Of a DNA stretch of 64,000 nucleotides, positions 9,274-17,544 are shown piece by piece (position 1 is the first letter of the stretch; each line of letters begins with the position of its first letter). Origin of the DNA: Streptomyces griseorubiginosus (GTDB lineage Bacteria; Actinomycetota; Actinomycetes; Streptomycetales; Streptomycetaceae); contig NZ_KQ948750.1 of assembly GCF_001514195.1 (NCBI RefSeq), forward strand, positions 85,941-149,940. Reading direction: 5' to 3'. Both the position numbers and the translations under genes were made by a program. Under the pieces are notes generated by a model. That model did not search any database and was not told the DNA's origin. It worked only from the letters and a program-made list of their open reading frames with translations.

Positions 9274-10229
9274 GCCTCGACCTCTCGACGTCGGAGGAAC
9301 GCGATCAAGGGGACCCCCAGAGCGATCACTAGGATCGTGACGACGAGGCTCAGCGAACTAGCGGTGCCGAAGAATCCCCCAGCGTATTGGCTGAACATCG
9401 CAATATTGAGGACCGTCGTCGCGTTGCCCGGCCCACCCTGGGTCGTGGCCTGCACGATGTCGAAGGCGCCCAGGGCACCGATGAACGTGACGACGACGCT
9501 GAAGGTGAATGCCGGCGCGAGCAGCCTGAACTTGATCCGCCAGAACCGCTGCCAGGCATTCGCGCCGTCGATCACGGCAGCTTCGGAGAGCGAATCCGGG
9601 ATGGCGTTCAGGCCGGCGATATAGACGAGTGTCACCAGGCCGCTCCATTTCCACGCGTCGATGAACGCGACGCTGGCGAGGGCTGCGAAGGGGTGGCCCA
9701 GCCATGCGTAGTCGAAGTTTCCGAAGACGAGACCAATGGCGTTGTTGAGCGGGCCGGTAGGCGAAAGGATGGCGCTCCAGATGTAACCGGCCGCCAACGG
9801 GGACAGGAGGACCGGAAGGAAGAACACCGAGCGGAAGAACGAGTTGATCCGATTGGTCCGCTGCAGCAGCACGGCCATGCCGAGGCTGAAGACGTTCTGG
9901 ATCACCATGGCGATGCCCGCGTAGACGAGGGTGACTTCGATGGATTTCCACAGGATGCCCTGGTCGATCAGGCCCCGGAAGTTCTTCAAACCGTTCCACG
10001 AGATGACATCGCTGAAGCCCGTCCATTGGGTGAAGGCGAAGCGGATGTTCAAAACGAACGGAATCAGGAAGAAGAGCCAGGTCAGCGCCACGGCGGGGAT
10101 GGCGAACGGCCACCAGTGACGGTGAAGTCCGCGAGGTGAGCCTCGGTCGGCCCGGAGGCGCTGACGCCCCGCCTTGCGGCTGGGGTCAGCGGCCTCGTTG
10201 TCGACCATCGGCTGGATTTTCATGGTCAT
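9270..10229 (-). CDS. Carbohydrate ABC transporter permease, MalF type
   Basis: A 319-residue permease with a basic cytoplasmic N-terminal tail, then hydrophobic segments beginning WWPFAIPAVALTWLFFLIPF, and an EAA loop SEAAVIDGANAW that contacts the ATPase. It is the longer partner of the MalG-type subunit. The ATG at 10229 sits just after the end of the binding-protein gene; two further ATGs nearby make the exact start uncertain, and the frame is open upstream to 10316 inside the preceding gene. Part of the binding protein, permease, permease, rhamnosidase, glucosidase, esterase series, all minus strand with tiny gaps. Confidence 0.92.
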   Translation of the reverse strand: MTMKIQPMVDNEAADPSRKAGRQRLRADRGSPRGLHRHWWPFAIPAVALTWLFFLIPFVLNIRFAFTQWTGFSDVISWNGLKNFRGLIDQGILWKSIEVTLVYAGIAMVIQNVFSLGMAVLLQRTNRINSFFRSVFFLPVLLSPLAAGYIWSAILSPTGPLNNAIGLVFGNFDYAWLGHPFAALASVAFIDAWKWSGLVTLVYIAGLNAIPDSLSEAAVIDGANAWQRFWRIKFRLLAPAFTFSVVVTFIGALGAFDIVQATTQGGPGNATTVLNIAMFSQYAGGFFGTASSLSLVVTILVIALGVPLIAFLRRREVEA

Positions 10230-10248
10230 GAGACGGTCAGCCCTTCGT

Positions 10249-11583
10249 TCACCAGCCGGGAAGGCCGGCGGCGGTGGCGGCTTGTTCGAACGCCTTCTGA
10301 GACTTCTTGGCCGCATCGGCCGGAGTCTCGGAGCCGCTGAGGATCCCGGTCAGGTAGGCCGCGCCTTGCGAGTTGTAGCCGATCAGGTTGGAGTTGAACG
10401 CCAGCTGGGAGCTGTCCTTGTAGGCGTCGGCGACCTGCTGTGCCAGGCCCTGAACGCCTGTCGGCGGTGTGGCACCGTCGAGCACGGGGAACGTCTTGGT
10501 GGCGTTGACGTAGTCCTGGTACCCCGCACCAGTGGCGTATTGGATGAAAGCGAGCGCCGTGCTCTCCTTGGCGCCGTCGCCGGTCTTCGGGACGTACCAC
10601 GTGCCAGAGAGGTTCGGGGCCCAGGCGCTGACCGCCCCGTCCGCCGACGGGTAGGCGAACCCGATGGTCGCGTCGGTCTTGGCCGTGTCACCGCCGAACT
10701 GGTCGTTGAACATCGAGATGAGACCGGAGTGGAGAGCGACCATTGCCGCGGTCCCTTCGGAAACTGCCTTGACCGAGTCCTCGAACTTCGCCGTGGTCGC
10801 ATCCTTGTTGAAGCAGCCCATGTCGTGGAGCTTCTTGTACTCCTCCAGAGCTGCTGTGTACGGGCTGCCCGGGGCATCAAAGGTGGTCTTCTTCTTGAGG
10901 ACCTGGTCGGCCCAGTCCTCGGACTTCTGGGCCGAGCCCATGTACATGAGCCCACCCAAAATCTGCGTCGGCCAAACGGAGCCGCCGCTCTCCCAGATCG
11001 GGGCGACCGAGGGGGCCTTCTTCTTGAGCGTGGTGCAGATGCTCTCGATGTCGGCGTAGGTCTTGGGTGCCTGGAGGCCGTACTTCTCGAAGAGCTTCTT
11101 GTTGTAGAACATGTCCATCAGCGCCGGAGTGTCCGTGATCGCGGCGTAGACCTTCCCTTCAAGAGAGCCGGCGACGTCGTAGATCTTCCCGGACTTCGCC
11201 ACGTAGGGCATTCGCGACATGTCCACGAGGTTCTTCGCAGGGTTGAGGGCCCAGAAGAGGGACGTCGCGTGGTACTCGAGGATGTCTGGTCGATCGCCGC
11301 TGGCCCACTTGGTCTGCACCTGGCTCTCGTAGGCGTCGGCAGAGATCGAGACGATGTTCATCTTGACCCCGAACTTGTCGCCGAACCGCTTGTAGACATC
11401 ACGGATGGCGGGGGTGTCGGCTGCGTTGGTCCACACCGTCAGCTCCTTGGCCTTCACCTTGGCGGTGCCGTCAGCCGTCACTCCGGCGCCGCCGTCATTC
11501 CGGCCCGGGCCCGGGTTGGAGCAGGCTGTCAGGCTGAGGGCAACAGCCGTGACCACCCCTGCCGCCTTCACGATCGTCTTCAT
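10249..11583 (-). CDS. Extracellular sugar-binding lipoprotein of an ABC importer
   Basis: A 444-residue family-1 solute-binding protein. The N terminus is a lipoprotein signal: basic start, hydrophobic stretch VVTAVALSLTA and lipobox LTAC with Cys21 as the lipidated residue, so it is anchored outside the membrane. The body shows the sugar-binding-protein pattern, for example TVWTNAADTPAIRDV near the start and GTWYVPK late. ATG at 11583 has GGAGG 8 bases upstream; the frame is open to 11679 but without signal sequence. It heads the glycoside operon and its promoter must lie in the 130 bases shared with the divergent hydrolase. The ligand is likely an oligosaccharide or aryl glycoside. Confidence 0.92.
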   Translation of the reverse strand: MKTIVKAAGVVTAVALSLTACSNPGPGRNDGGAGVTADGTAKVKAKELTVWTNAADTPAIRDVYKRFGDKFGVKMNIVSISADAYESQVQTKWASGDRPDILEYHATSLFWALNPAKNLVDMSRMPYVAKSGKIYDVAGSLEGKVYAAITDTPALMDMFYNKKLFEKYGLQAPKTYADIESICTTLKKKAPSVAPIWESGGSVWPTQILGGLMYMGSAQKSEDWADQVLKKKTTFDAPGSPYTAALEEYKKLHDMGCFNKDATTAKFEDSVKAVSEGTAAMVALHSGLISMFNDQFGGDTAKTDATIGFAYPSADGAVSAWAPNLSGTWYVPKTGDGAKESTALAFIQYATGAGYQDYVNATKTFPVLDGATPPTGVQGLAQQVADAYKDSSQLAFNSNLIGYNSQGAAYLTGILSGSETPADAAKKSQKAFEQAATAAGLPGW

Positions 11584-11715
11584 TTCGGAGCCTCCTTGGC
11601 TTCGCCAGTTACTAACGCAGGACACTGTCGGCCGGATTGGTCGACTGTGGTCGCCTCCGCATCGCGAGGACGCTAACAATGCGAGCGGCCTGGATAGCAG
11701 CAGCCGAATGGCGGA

Positions 11716-12855
11716 ATGGCATCGCCGAATGGCTGGGGCCCGATCGACTCAGCGGATGTGACACTCCCGGGAGGCAGTGCACGCAAAAAACTCGAGGAGC
11801 TTGCCTTGGTCGGACCTGATGTGTGGGCGCGAAGAGTACCGCCGGTCGGCCCGCCGCCGCCGTTCGATCCCGAGGTGGCCGCCGCGCTGGCGGCCCTCCC
11901 GAACAAGAGCCCGACCGAGGTCATCGCTGCAGCACTCGCAAGGCACGGCCCATTGCCGGAGAGCCTGCCCGCGCTGGTCGAGGCCTTTCGTGACTCTCCG
12001 GGCGCGACTGAGCCCACGGACGACGACCTCAGCCACGGGGGCGAGTACGCGGTCACGCGAATGAGCGTGCCTCGCTCGGACGGGACGGGTCTGATCGAGT
12101 TGGTCGTGTGTCGGCCGACAACGGACGCAGCAATGCCGCAACCACTGCTGTACGCGATTCACGGTGGAGGGATGATCTCCGGCACCAGTCGGACCGGTCT
12201 GCAGGAGCAGCTCGAACTGGCTCGGCCTGTCGGCGCCGTGGTCGTCTCCGTCGAGTATCGGCTCGCTCCCGAGCACCCGTCACCGGCCCCGGCCGAGGAC
12301 TGCTACGACGGGCTTGTTGGCTTCTTGCGTGAAGCTGAGCGGTTCGATGTCGACCCGCACGGAGTCGTCGTGGTGGGCAGCAGCGCAGGCGGATGCTTCG
12401 CCGCGGCTGTCTGCTTGATGGCGAGAGACCTCGGTGGTCCCGAGATCGCCGGACAGCTCTTGATGACACCCATGCTCGACGCCCGCAACTCGACAAGATC
12501 GTCGTATCAGCTCTCGGGAGTCGATACCTGGGATCGCGATTGCAACGATCTCGGCTGGATGAGTCTGCTCGGCCCTGGACGGGACCCTGCGGATGCCAGT
12601 GCCTACGAGTCGCCCTCTTTGGCGGACAACCTCAGCTCGCTGCCGCCCGCCTTCCTGGACGTCGGCTCGGCCGAGACGTTCCGCGACGAGGTCGTCGCCT
12701 ATGCTGGAGGGATCTGGGCAGCAGGTGGCAGCGCTGAGTTGCACGTGTGGCCGGGCGGGTTCCACGGCTACGAGGTGGTAGCACCACAGTCGCGCATCGC
12801 CCAGCGGACATGGGATGCGAGAAGTAAATGGCTACAGCAACTGCTCCAACCATGA
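11716..12855 (+). CDS. Alpha/beta hydrolase, HSL esterase family (copy 1 of paired hydrolase-regulator cassette)
   Basis: An esterase-like protein with HGGG (residues 149-152), nucleophile elbow GSSAGG (221-226, Ser223), the YRLAPEHP segment typical of HSL esterases, an acidic GSAETFRDE and catalytic His350 in GGFHGYE. Its close relative is the hydrolase at 20841-21842. The first 40 residues are longer than in that paralogue and have no clear ribosome binding site, so a start at GTG 11758 or GTG 11820 is possible. It is divergent from the sugar-binding protein and followed 27 bases later by a PucR-like regulator, as in the second cassette. Substrate unknown; a phenolic or lactone ester is plausible. 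Confidence 0.85.
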   Translation: MASPNGWGPIDSADVTLPGGSARKKLEELALVGPDVWARRVPPVGPPPPFDPEVAAALAALPNKSPTEVIAAALARHGPLPESLPALVEAFRDSPGATEPTDDDLSHGGEYAVTRMSVPRSDGTGLIELVVCRPTTDAAMPQPLLYAIHGGGMISGTSRTGLQEQLELARPVGAVVVSVEYRLAPEHPSPAPAEDCYDGLVGFLREAERFDVDPHGVVVVGSSAGGCFAAAVCLMARDLGGPEIAGQLLMTPMLDARNSTRSSYQLSGVDTWDRDCNDLGWMSLLGPGRDPADASAYESPSLADNLSSLPPAFLDVGSAETFRDEVVAYAGGIWAAGGSAELHVWPGGFHGYEVVAPQSRIAQRTWDARSKWLQQLLQP

Positions 12856-12882
12856 GCGGACCCATGGTGAGGGGGTGGCGGC

Positions 12883-13878
12883 GTGGAGGAGCTTGCGGGT
12901 CGCCTCGCGCCGCTCGATCCTGACGCCGGCTCCGCTCTGCGGGTGGTCAGCTACTACGACGAGCTGCTGGCTCACCGTGGTGGCCTGGAGAGTGTCGTGC
13001 GCGGCGCCGCCGTCTTGTCCGGCGCACCCGCGCGCATGATGATCCCCGGCTGGCGTTGCGCCATTCGGATCCTTCCCGACGGTCGCCGGGACGACGAGCC
13101 CAGCCCAGCCGAGGCCGGCTGGGCGTCGGTGTCCCAGCCTGATCCGTCCGTCACCTTGTGGATCGAACGACTCGCGCCGCCTGGACCAGTCGACGCAGTG
13201 ATCCTTGAGCGTGCCCTTCTAGCGGCACGCACCGTGCTGGAGAGGACGCCTGGCCGGCTGGCGATCAGCCGCAACGACCCTGCAACCGTTGAGGTCGCGA
13301 TCGACGCGGACGCCCCGCCTGAGGCCCGCGCGCGTGCGGCACGCCAGCTCGGTCTCACAGCGGGCCAGCTCGTTCGCGTGGTCGCGTGGGAGGGTCGTCC
13401 CGCCCAGCTACAAGCTGCAGCGCAGCCGATCTCAGTCGCAGATTCCAGACAGCGCGTCGGCATCGGGCCCGCAGTACCCGTGAAGAACGCACCAGACTCG
13501 GCGCAGGCCGCACGACTGGCACTTCGATTCGCCAGCGACGCCGACGACCATCGGGTCGTCCATGCCGATGACCTTGGGGTCCTTCTGCTGCTTGGCGAGA
13601 CGATCTCGGAAGCCCACCAAAGATGGCGATCGCATCCAGATGTGCTTGCGGTGCAGCGCGCAGCGGGACATGCAGCCTGGGTGCTGCCGACCTTCGATGC
13701 CGTCGCGGTCAGCGACAGCCTGCGGACGGCAGCCGCGATCCTCGTCGTCCACCATTCCACGCTGCAGAAGCGCGTGAGCCAGTTTCCACGCCTGCTCGGC
13801 TGGGATGTCACAACGCCGTCCGGTCGACTTCGGTTGCAACTCGCACTCTTCGTGGTCCGGCTGACGCAGCAGACGTGA
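12883..13878 (+). CDS. PucR/CdaR-like transcriptional regulator (cassette copy 1)
   Basis: A 331-residue protein whose C terminus has the helix-turn-helix seen in PucR/CdaR regulators: SLRTAAAILVVHHSTLQKRV (roughly residues 278-298), followed by a wing-like segment. The N-terminal two thirds has no clear catalytic motif and is presumably an effector-sensing region. GTG start at 12883 near GGTGAGGGGG. It sits directly after an HSL hydrolase, and the same arrangement recurs at 20841-22898 with a clearly related regulator, so each regulator probably controls, and may sense the product of, its own hydrolase. DNA target and effector are unknown. Confidence 0.8.
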   Translation: MEELAGRLAPLDPDAGSALRVVSYYDELLAHRGGLESVVRGAAVLSGAPARMMIPGWRCAIRILPDGRRDDEPSPAEAGWASVSQPDPSVTLWIERLAPPGPVDAVILERALLAARTVLERTPGRLAISRNDPATVEVAIDADAPPEARARAARQLGLTAGQLVRVVAWEGRPAQLQAAAQPISVADSRQRVGIGPAVPVKNAPDSAQAARLALRFASDADDHRVVHADDLGVLLLLGETISEAHQRWRSHPDVLAVQRAAGHAAWVLPTFDAVAVSDSLRTAAAILVVHHSTLQKRVSQFPRLLGWDVTTPSGRLRLQLALFVVRLTQQT

Positions 13879-13967
13879 GTGCCCGTCGTTCCATCCCACC
13901 AGCCGGACGGAGCCGCGCGGCGAAAGAGGCTCCCGACCCGCGTTTCCGCGGAGCGAGAGCCATGCGG

Positions 13968-14915
13968 TCAGCTGTCTTCCTTGGTGAAGCTGAGGTGCTC
14001 GCGCAGGAACGCAACCGTGGTCTCGACGATGGCATCGACGTCACCGCCGAAAAAGCCGTGGTCGGCGCCCTCGACAAGCTCGAGCCTGTTCGGGACGCCG
14101 GCCTCATCCAGCGCACCGTGGTGCGCGACGCTCTGCTCGTGCGGGACCACCTGGTCGAGCGTGCCATGGACGAGCAAGGTCGGCGCGGTCGCACCGCTGA
14201 CATGCGAGATCGGGCTGGCGTGTCGAGCGAGGTCCGGGCGCTCGCTGACCGCGTGACCGATCAGGCGTGACTCCGGCGAGTCCGGAGCGCTGTGCGCAGT
14301 GAACGGCGTCCCGGGCATGCTCTCGGCTTCCATCGTGTCCAGCCGCGTGGGCGGGTACCAGCCGACACTCGCGCACACGGCTGAGGACGGGCCGGTCAGA
14401 CCAACGGTTCCCTCCAGATCCATCGCAGTCGTGTTGGTGCCCAGGAACACCGCGAGATGACCACCCGCAGAGGCCCCGAGACTTGCGATCCGCTCGGGGT
14501 CGATCCCGAGCGCCGGCGCCGCGTTGCGCAACCATCGGATCGCAGCCTTGACGTCGTGCAATTGGGCGGGGAATGTCGCCTCGCACGAGAGCCGGTACTG
14601 GATGGAGGCCACAGCGATTCCCTCCTCCAGGAGCCGCGACTGCAGGACCCCGAAGTCGGCGATGTCAGGGGGCTCGATGTTCTTGCTTCCGCCCAGCCAT
14701 GCTCCACCGTGGATCAGCACGACCAGCGGAGAAAGTCCGTGCGTGCTCGGAATGCTGAGGTCCAGCAACAGCGGCCGGTAGCCGTCAAGGCGGGCGTACT
14801 CGACATCCCGGTACCGCCGAACGTCGCCGGCCTCGACCGGCGTGAGGGCTCCGGGGTCCGCGAACGCGGGCGGTATGGCGTCGAGGGGAAGGCGGAGCGG
14901 TGTCTTGATGGTCAA
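13968..14915 (-). CDS. Alpha/beta hydrolase, BD-FAE / carboxylesterase type
   Basis: A 315-residue esterase with HGGAW (oxyanion loop, from residue 69), SLGASAGGH with Ser149, a late HGTLDQVVP containing the acid Asp and DHGFF with the catalytic His. The family includes bacterial feruloyl/acetyl esterases and kynurenine-formamidase-like enzymes. A TTG start at 14915 is chosen because AAGGAG lies 6 bases upstream (AAGGAGATCCGTTG); the frame is open to 14972 without a site. Convergent with the PucR-like gene and next to a pobA remnant. Opening a hydroxycinnamate or hydroxybenzoate ester would fit the neighbourhood, but that is inference. Confidence 0.85.
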   Translation of the reverse strand: MTIKTPLRLPLDAIPPAFADPGALTPVEAGDVRRYRDVEYARLDGYRPLLLDLSIPSTHGLSPLVVLIHGGAWLGGSKNIEPPDIADFGVLQSRLLEEGIAVASIQYRLSCEATFPAQLHDVKAAIRWLRNAAPALGIDPERIASLGASAGGHLAVFLGTNTTAMDLEGTVGLTGPSSAVCASVGWYPPTRLDTMEAESMPGTPFTAHSAPDSPESRLIGHAVSERPDLARHASPISHVSGATAPTLLVHGTLDQVVPHEQSVAHHGALDEAGVPNRLELVEGADHGFFGGDVDAIVETTVAFLREHLSFTKEDS

Positions 14916-15018
14916 CGGATCTCCTTGAGGACAGTGCGACTCGGATATCGAGACGCGACGTCTGTGGCTCATTCTCGTGCGATCGCTGCGAAAGCGAAGT
15001 CACGGGTAGAGCGTCGAG

Positions 15019-15486
15019 GCATCGTGCTCACCTCTGGTCCGGCCAGCCGGAGGGGGCGCAGCTCACCGACCTGTCGCCCTACGTCGAAGGGGCTGGCGTC
15101 AGGCAGAGGGTGCAGCATCGTGGTCACCCAGTACGAGAAGTGCTGTGCTTTCCCCAGCCGCCGCAACGCGCGATCGACGTACTGGTCCGGGCCACCACGC
15201 CATGCTGCAGGTGGGACTGCACATGCATGGAGAGGATGCGCACATCGGCCAGCGCCAGGTTCAGGCCCTTGGCGCCGGTGGGACGAGCGGTGTGCCTGGC
15301 GTGTCCGGCGAGGACGAGGTTGCCGTAGCGCATGGTCTCCGGCACGAAGCTGCGGGAACGGGCGGACAATCCTGCTGATGGTGGCACCTTCCTTGAGCAC
15401 GTAGCCGTTGGCCCCACCACCCGCTCCTGCAGGTCGGTCCAGATCCGGTCGTCGGACCATGCTGCCGCGTCTTCGGCGCGGTCCGG
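15019..15486 (-). pseudogene. pobA: 4-hydroxybenzoate 3-monooxygenase (PobA) C-terminal remnant
   Basis: Two minus-strand frames together read like the C-terminal 40% of PobA: WSDDRIWTDLQ, then MRYGNLVLAGHARH and PTGAKGLNLALADVRIL in the first frame, then RRLGKAQHFSYWVTTML and SPFDVGRQVGELRPL in a second. The FAD-binding N-terminal half is missing and the frames are shifted near 15200, so it is dead. The GD that normally contacts FAD reads GH. Its 5' break is sharp, at about 15487, where an HSL-hydrolase tail on the other strand begins. An intact ancestor would have made protocatechuate from 4-hydroxybenzoate. Confidence 0.85.
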
Positions 15487-15487
15487 G

Positions 15488-15553
15488 GCCGCGATCTCCA
15501 GGGTCGCCGACGCTACCCGGGACGAGTTCGTGCGTCGCGCTCTGGAGGCATGA
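15488..15553 (+). pseudogene. 3'-end scrap of a third HSL hydrolase
   Basis: The last 21 codons and stop of a hydrolase: AAISRVADATRDEFVRRALEA, compared with AAISRASNATRDEFLRRALEA ending the intact hydrolase at 21842. The DNA is also closely alike. Nothing of the body is left; the pobA remnant begins at once on the other strand. It shows that a third member of this hydrolase family once lay here and that the breakpoint is shared with the pobA truncation. Confidence 0.8.
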
Positions 15554-15580
15554 GCCGCGGCGGGACCGCCGATGCGTTTC

Positions 15581-16486
15581 TCACGCGTCCGCGGGTGCGA
15601 GGACGATGTCGAACCGCGCGTGCGACCACGACCGGCCCGCGAGGTCACGCCCGTCGGGGGGCGAGGCGCCGGCCGGCTCCTCGACGAAGTCCTTGATGAG
15701 AGACTCCTTGACCCCGAACACGCTGTCGCTCGCGAGGAGCTCGTCGCCGCGGACGAAGATGTGGGTGACCAGCGTCCGAAGGCCGGGTGCGGTCACCATG
15801 AAGTGCAGGTGAGAGGCACGCATCGGCGATCGGCCGGTCGCCGCCAGCATGGCGCCGACCGGCCCGTCGTACGGGATCGGGTACGGCGTCGGGGTGACCG
15901 CCCAGAACCGGTATCGGCCCTCGGCGTCGCTGAACAGGTGCGCGCGGCAGGCCACGCGGCCGTCTGCGTACTGCACGTCGTAGAAGCCGTCGTCGTCGGC
16001 CTCCCATACCTCGATGCGAGCTCCCGGCACCGGAGCGCCGTTCGTGTCCCGGACGCTGCCCTCGATCCAGCACGGCTGGCCCGAGGCGCCGCCGGCGATG
16101 TCGCCCCCGAGGTCGATTCGTGGGGCGTCCTCGACGAAGAACGGGCCGAAGACGGTCGCCTCGGTGGCGTCGGCACAGGCCTCGTTGTTGATCGCGATGG
16201 TCTGCATCGAGGCGCCGAGCGTGTCCGAGAGCAGGATGAACTCCTGACGGCGGTCGTCGGTGATGTGCCCGACAGCCGTCAAGAAGTCGATGCCCTGCTT
16301 CCACTCCTGCTCGGTCAGGCGGACGTCACGCAGGAACGCATGCAGGTGCCGGACCGCCGACTGCATGATCTGCTGAAGGCGCTCGTCAGGCGTGCCCGCG
16401 AAGGAGTCGAGGACTCGCTGGACGAGTTCCTCCTCGCGTGCGTGCTGCTCGGCGGTCACCGTTGCGCGATCGCTCTGGGTCGTCAT
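15581..16486 (-). CDS. Hydroxyquinol 1,2-dioxygenase (intradiol)
   Basis: A 301-residue non-haem Fe(III) intradiol dioxygenase that opens hydroxyquinol (1,2,4-trihydroxybenzene) to maleylacetate. The N-terminal helical dimer domain is followed by the beta-sandwich core. The four iron ligands appear as Tyr169 (GFYDVQY), Tyr202 (TPYP), His226 and His228 (SHLHF); the spacings 33, 24 and 2 are those of known hydroxyquinol dioxygenases, and DDDGFYDVQY is typical of that branch rather than of catechol enzymes. Its ATG overlaps the stop of the maleylacetate reductase gene by 4 bases. Last gene of an AraC-linked operon; cytoplasmic. Confidence 0.92.
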   Translation of the reverse strand: MTTQSDRATVTAEQHAREEELVQRVLDSFAGTPDERLQQIMQSAVRHLHAFLRDVRLTEQEWKQGIDFLTAVGHITDDRRQEFILLSDTLGASMQTIAINNEACADATEATVFGPFFVEDAPRIDLGGDIAGGASGQPCWIEGSVRDTNGAPVPGARIEVWEADDDGFYDVQYADGRVACRAHLFSDAEGRYRFWAVTPTPYPIPYDGPVGAMLAATGRSPMRASHLHFMVTAPGLRTLVTHIFVRGDELLASDSVFGVKESLIKDFVEEPAGASPPDGRDLAGRSWSHARFDIVLAPADA

Positions 16487-17544
16487 CGTGGGTCCGCTCC
16501 TTCCCAGGCTCCGCGGAGCAGTCGCTCGAGGTTCTCGGGGGTGACTGTGACGGGGTTGGTCTCGGGCACCGACGGCAGGATCGCCTCGACCGCGTCGCCG
16601 ATCCGGTCCTCCTCGAAGCCGTGGTCCCGCAGGTTTCGGGGTGCGTCGAGCCGTTCACGGAGAGCCTGCAAACCGTCCAGGCCGGTATCGGCGTCGAAGG
16701 CCCGGGCGATCCTCGCGTCGGCTTCGGGAGCCGCCGGGGCGTTGAGCGCGAGGACGTAGGGCAGCACGACGGCATGGGTGGGCGCATGCGGAAGGTCGTA
16801 GCGGCCACCCAGGACGTGGCAGATCTTGTGGTGCAGTCCCGAGCCGGCCGAGGCGAACGAGACCGCGGAGAGGTACGCACCGTAGAGCGCCTCCTCACGG
16901 CCTGCGAGATCGGCGGGATCGTCGACGATGCGCGGCAGGCCGGCGGCGAGCGCGCGGATCCCTTCAGCAGCAAGTGCCGCGTTGATGGGGTCCGCGCGAG
17001 GCGCCCACAGGGAGTCGACGCAGTGGGCGAGCGCGTTGAGCCCTGAGGCCACGCTGAGTTCGATGGGCAGCGTGAGCATCAGTGAGGCGTCGTAGACGAT
17101 CGCCCGCGGCAGCACGCGCGCATCCACGCCGGTCGTCTTCTTCGCGCCCTCGGTCAGACCCCAGACGTTCGTGGCCTCCGAGCCCGCATAGGTGGTGGGC
17201 ACGGCAATGATCGGCAGTCCGGCGGTGAGGGCGACGGCCTTCGCCAGTCCGGTGGTCGAACCCCCGCCGACGCTGACCAGGAGGTCGACGTCGTGGCGTG
17301 CGGCGGCCGCGCGTGCGCGCTCGGCGACGGGGACCGGCACGTGCATCACCACTTCGTCGTGACGGACCGCGACGGGGAGACCCTCGGTGATGTCCGTGGC
17401 GAGGTCTGCCTCGGCCGCGCCGGCGATGACCATGACGCGGGTGGCCCCCAGGGACTCGATCTCGGCGGCCAGGGCCTCTCGTGCCGTCCCCGAGGCGAAG
17501 CGGACCCGCTGGCCCAACGTCTCGTGCTCGAAGCGGAACGTCAT
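16483..17544 (-). CDS. Maleylacetate reductase
   Basis: A 353-residue member of the iron-alcohol-dehydrogenase fold that reduces maleylacetate to 3-oxoadipate with NAD(P)H. It shows the dinucleotide loop SVGGGSTTGLAKA (GGGS at 93-96), PTTYAGSE (116-123), and HKICHVLGGRYDLPHAPTHA with the conserved histidines. The chosen ATG at 17544 overlaps the monooxygenase stop by 4 bases; the same frame runs upstream to 17793 inside that gene but there is no reason to start there. It is placed between the hydroxylase and the ring-cleavage dioxygenase, giving the full route from phenol or resorcinol to 3-oxoadipate. Confidence 0.93.
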   Translation of the reverse strand: MTFRFEHETLGQRVRFASGTAREALAAEIESLGATRVMVIAGAAEADLATDITEGLPVAVRHDEVVMHVPVPVAERARAAAARHDVDLLVSVGGGSTTGLAKAVALTAGLPIIAVPTTYAGSEATNVWGLTEGAKKTTGVDARVLPRAIVYDASLMLTLPIELSVASGLNALAHCVDSLWAPRADPINAALAAEGIRALAAGLPRIVDDPADLAGREEALYGAYLSAVSFASAGSGLHHKICHVLGGRYDLPHAPTHAVVLPYVLALNAPAAPEADARIARAFDADTGLDGLQALRERLDAPRNLRDHGFEEDRIGDAVEAILPSVPETNPVTVTPENLERLLRGAWEGADPR

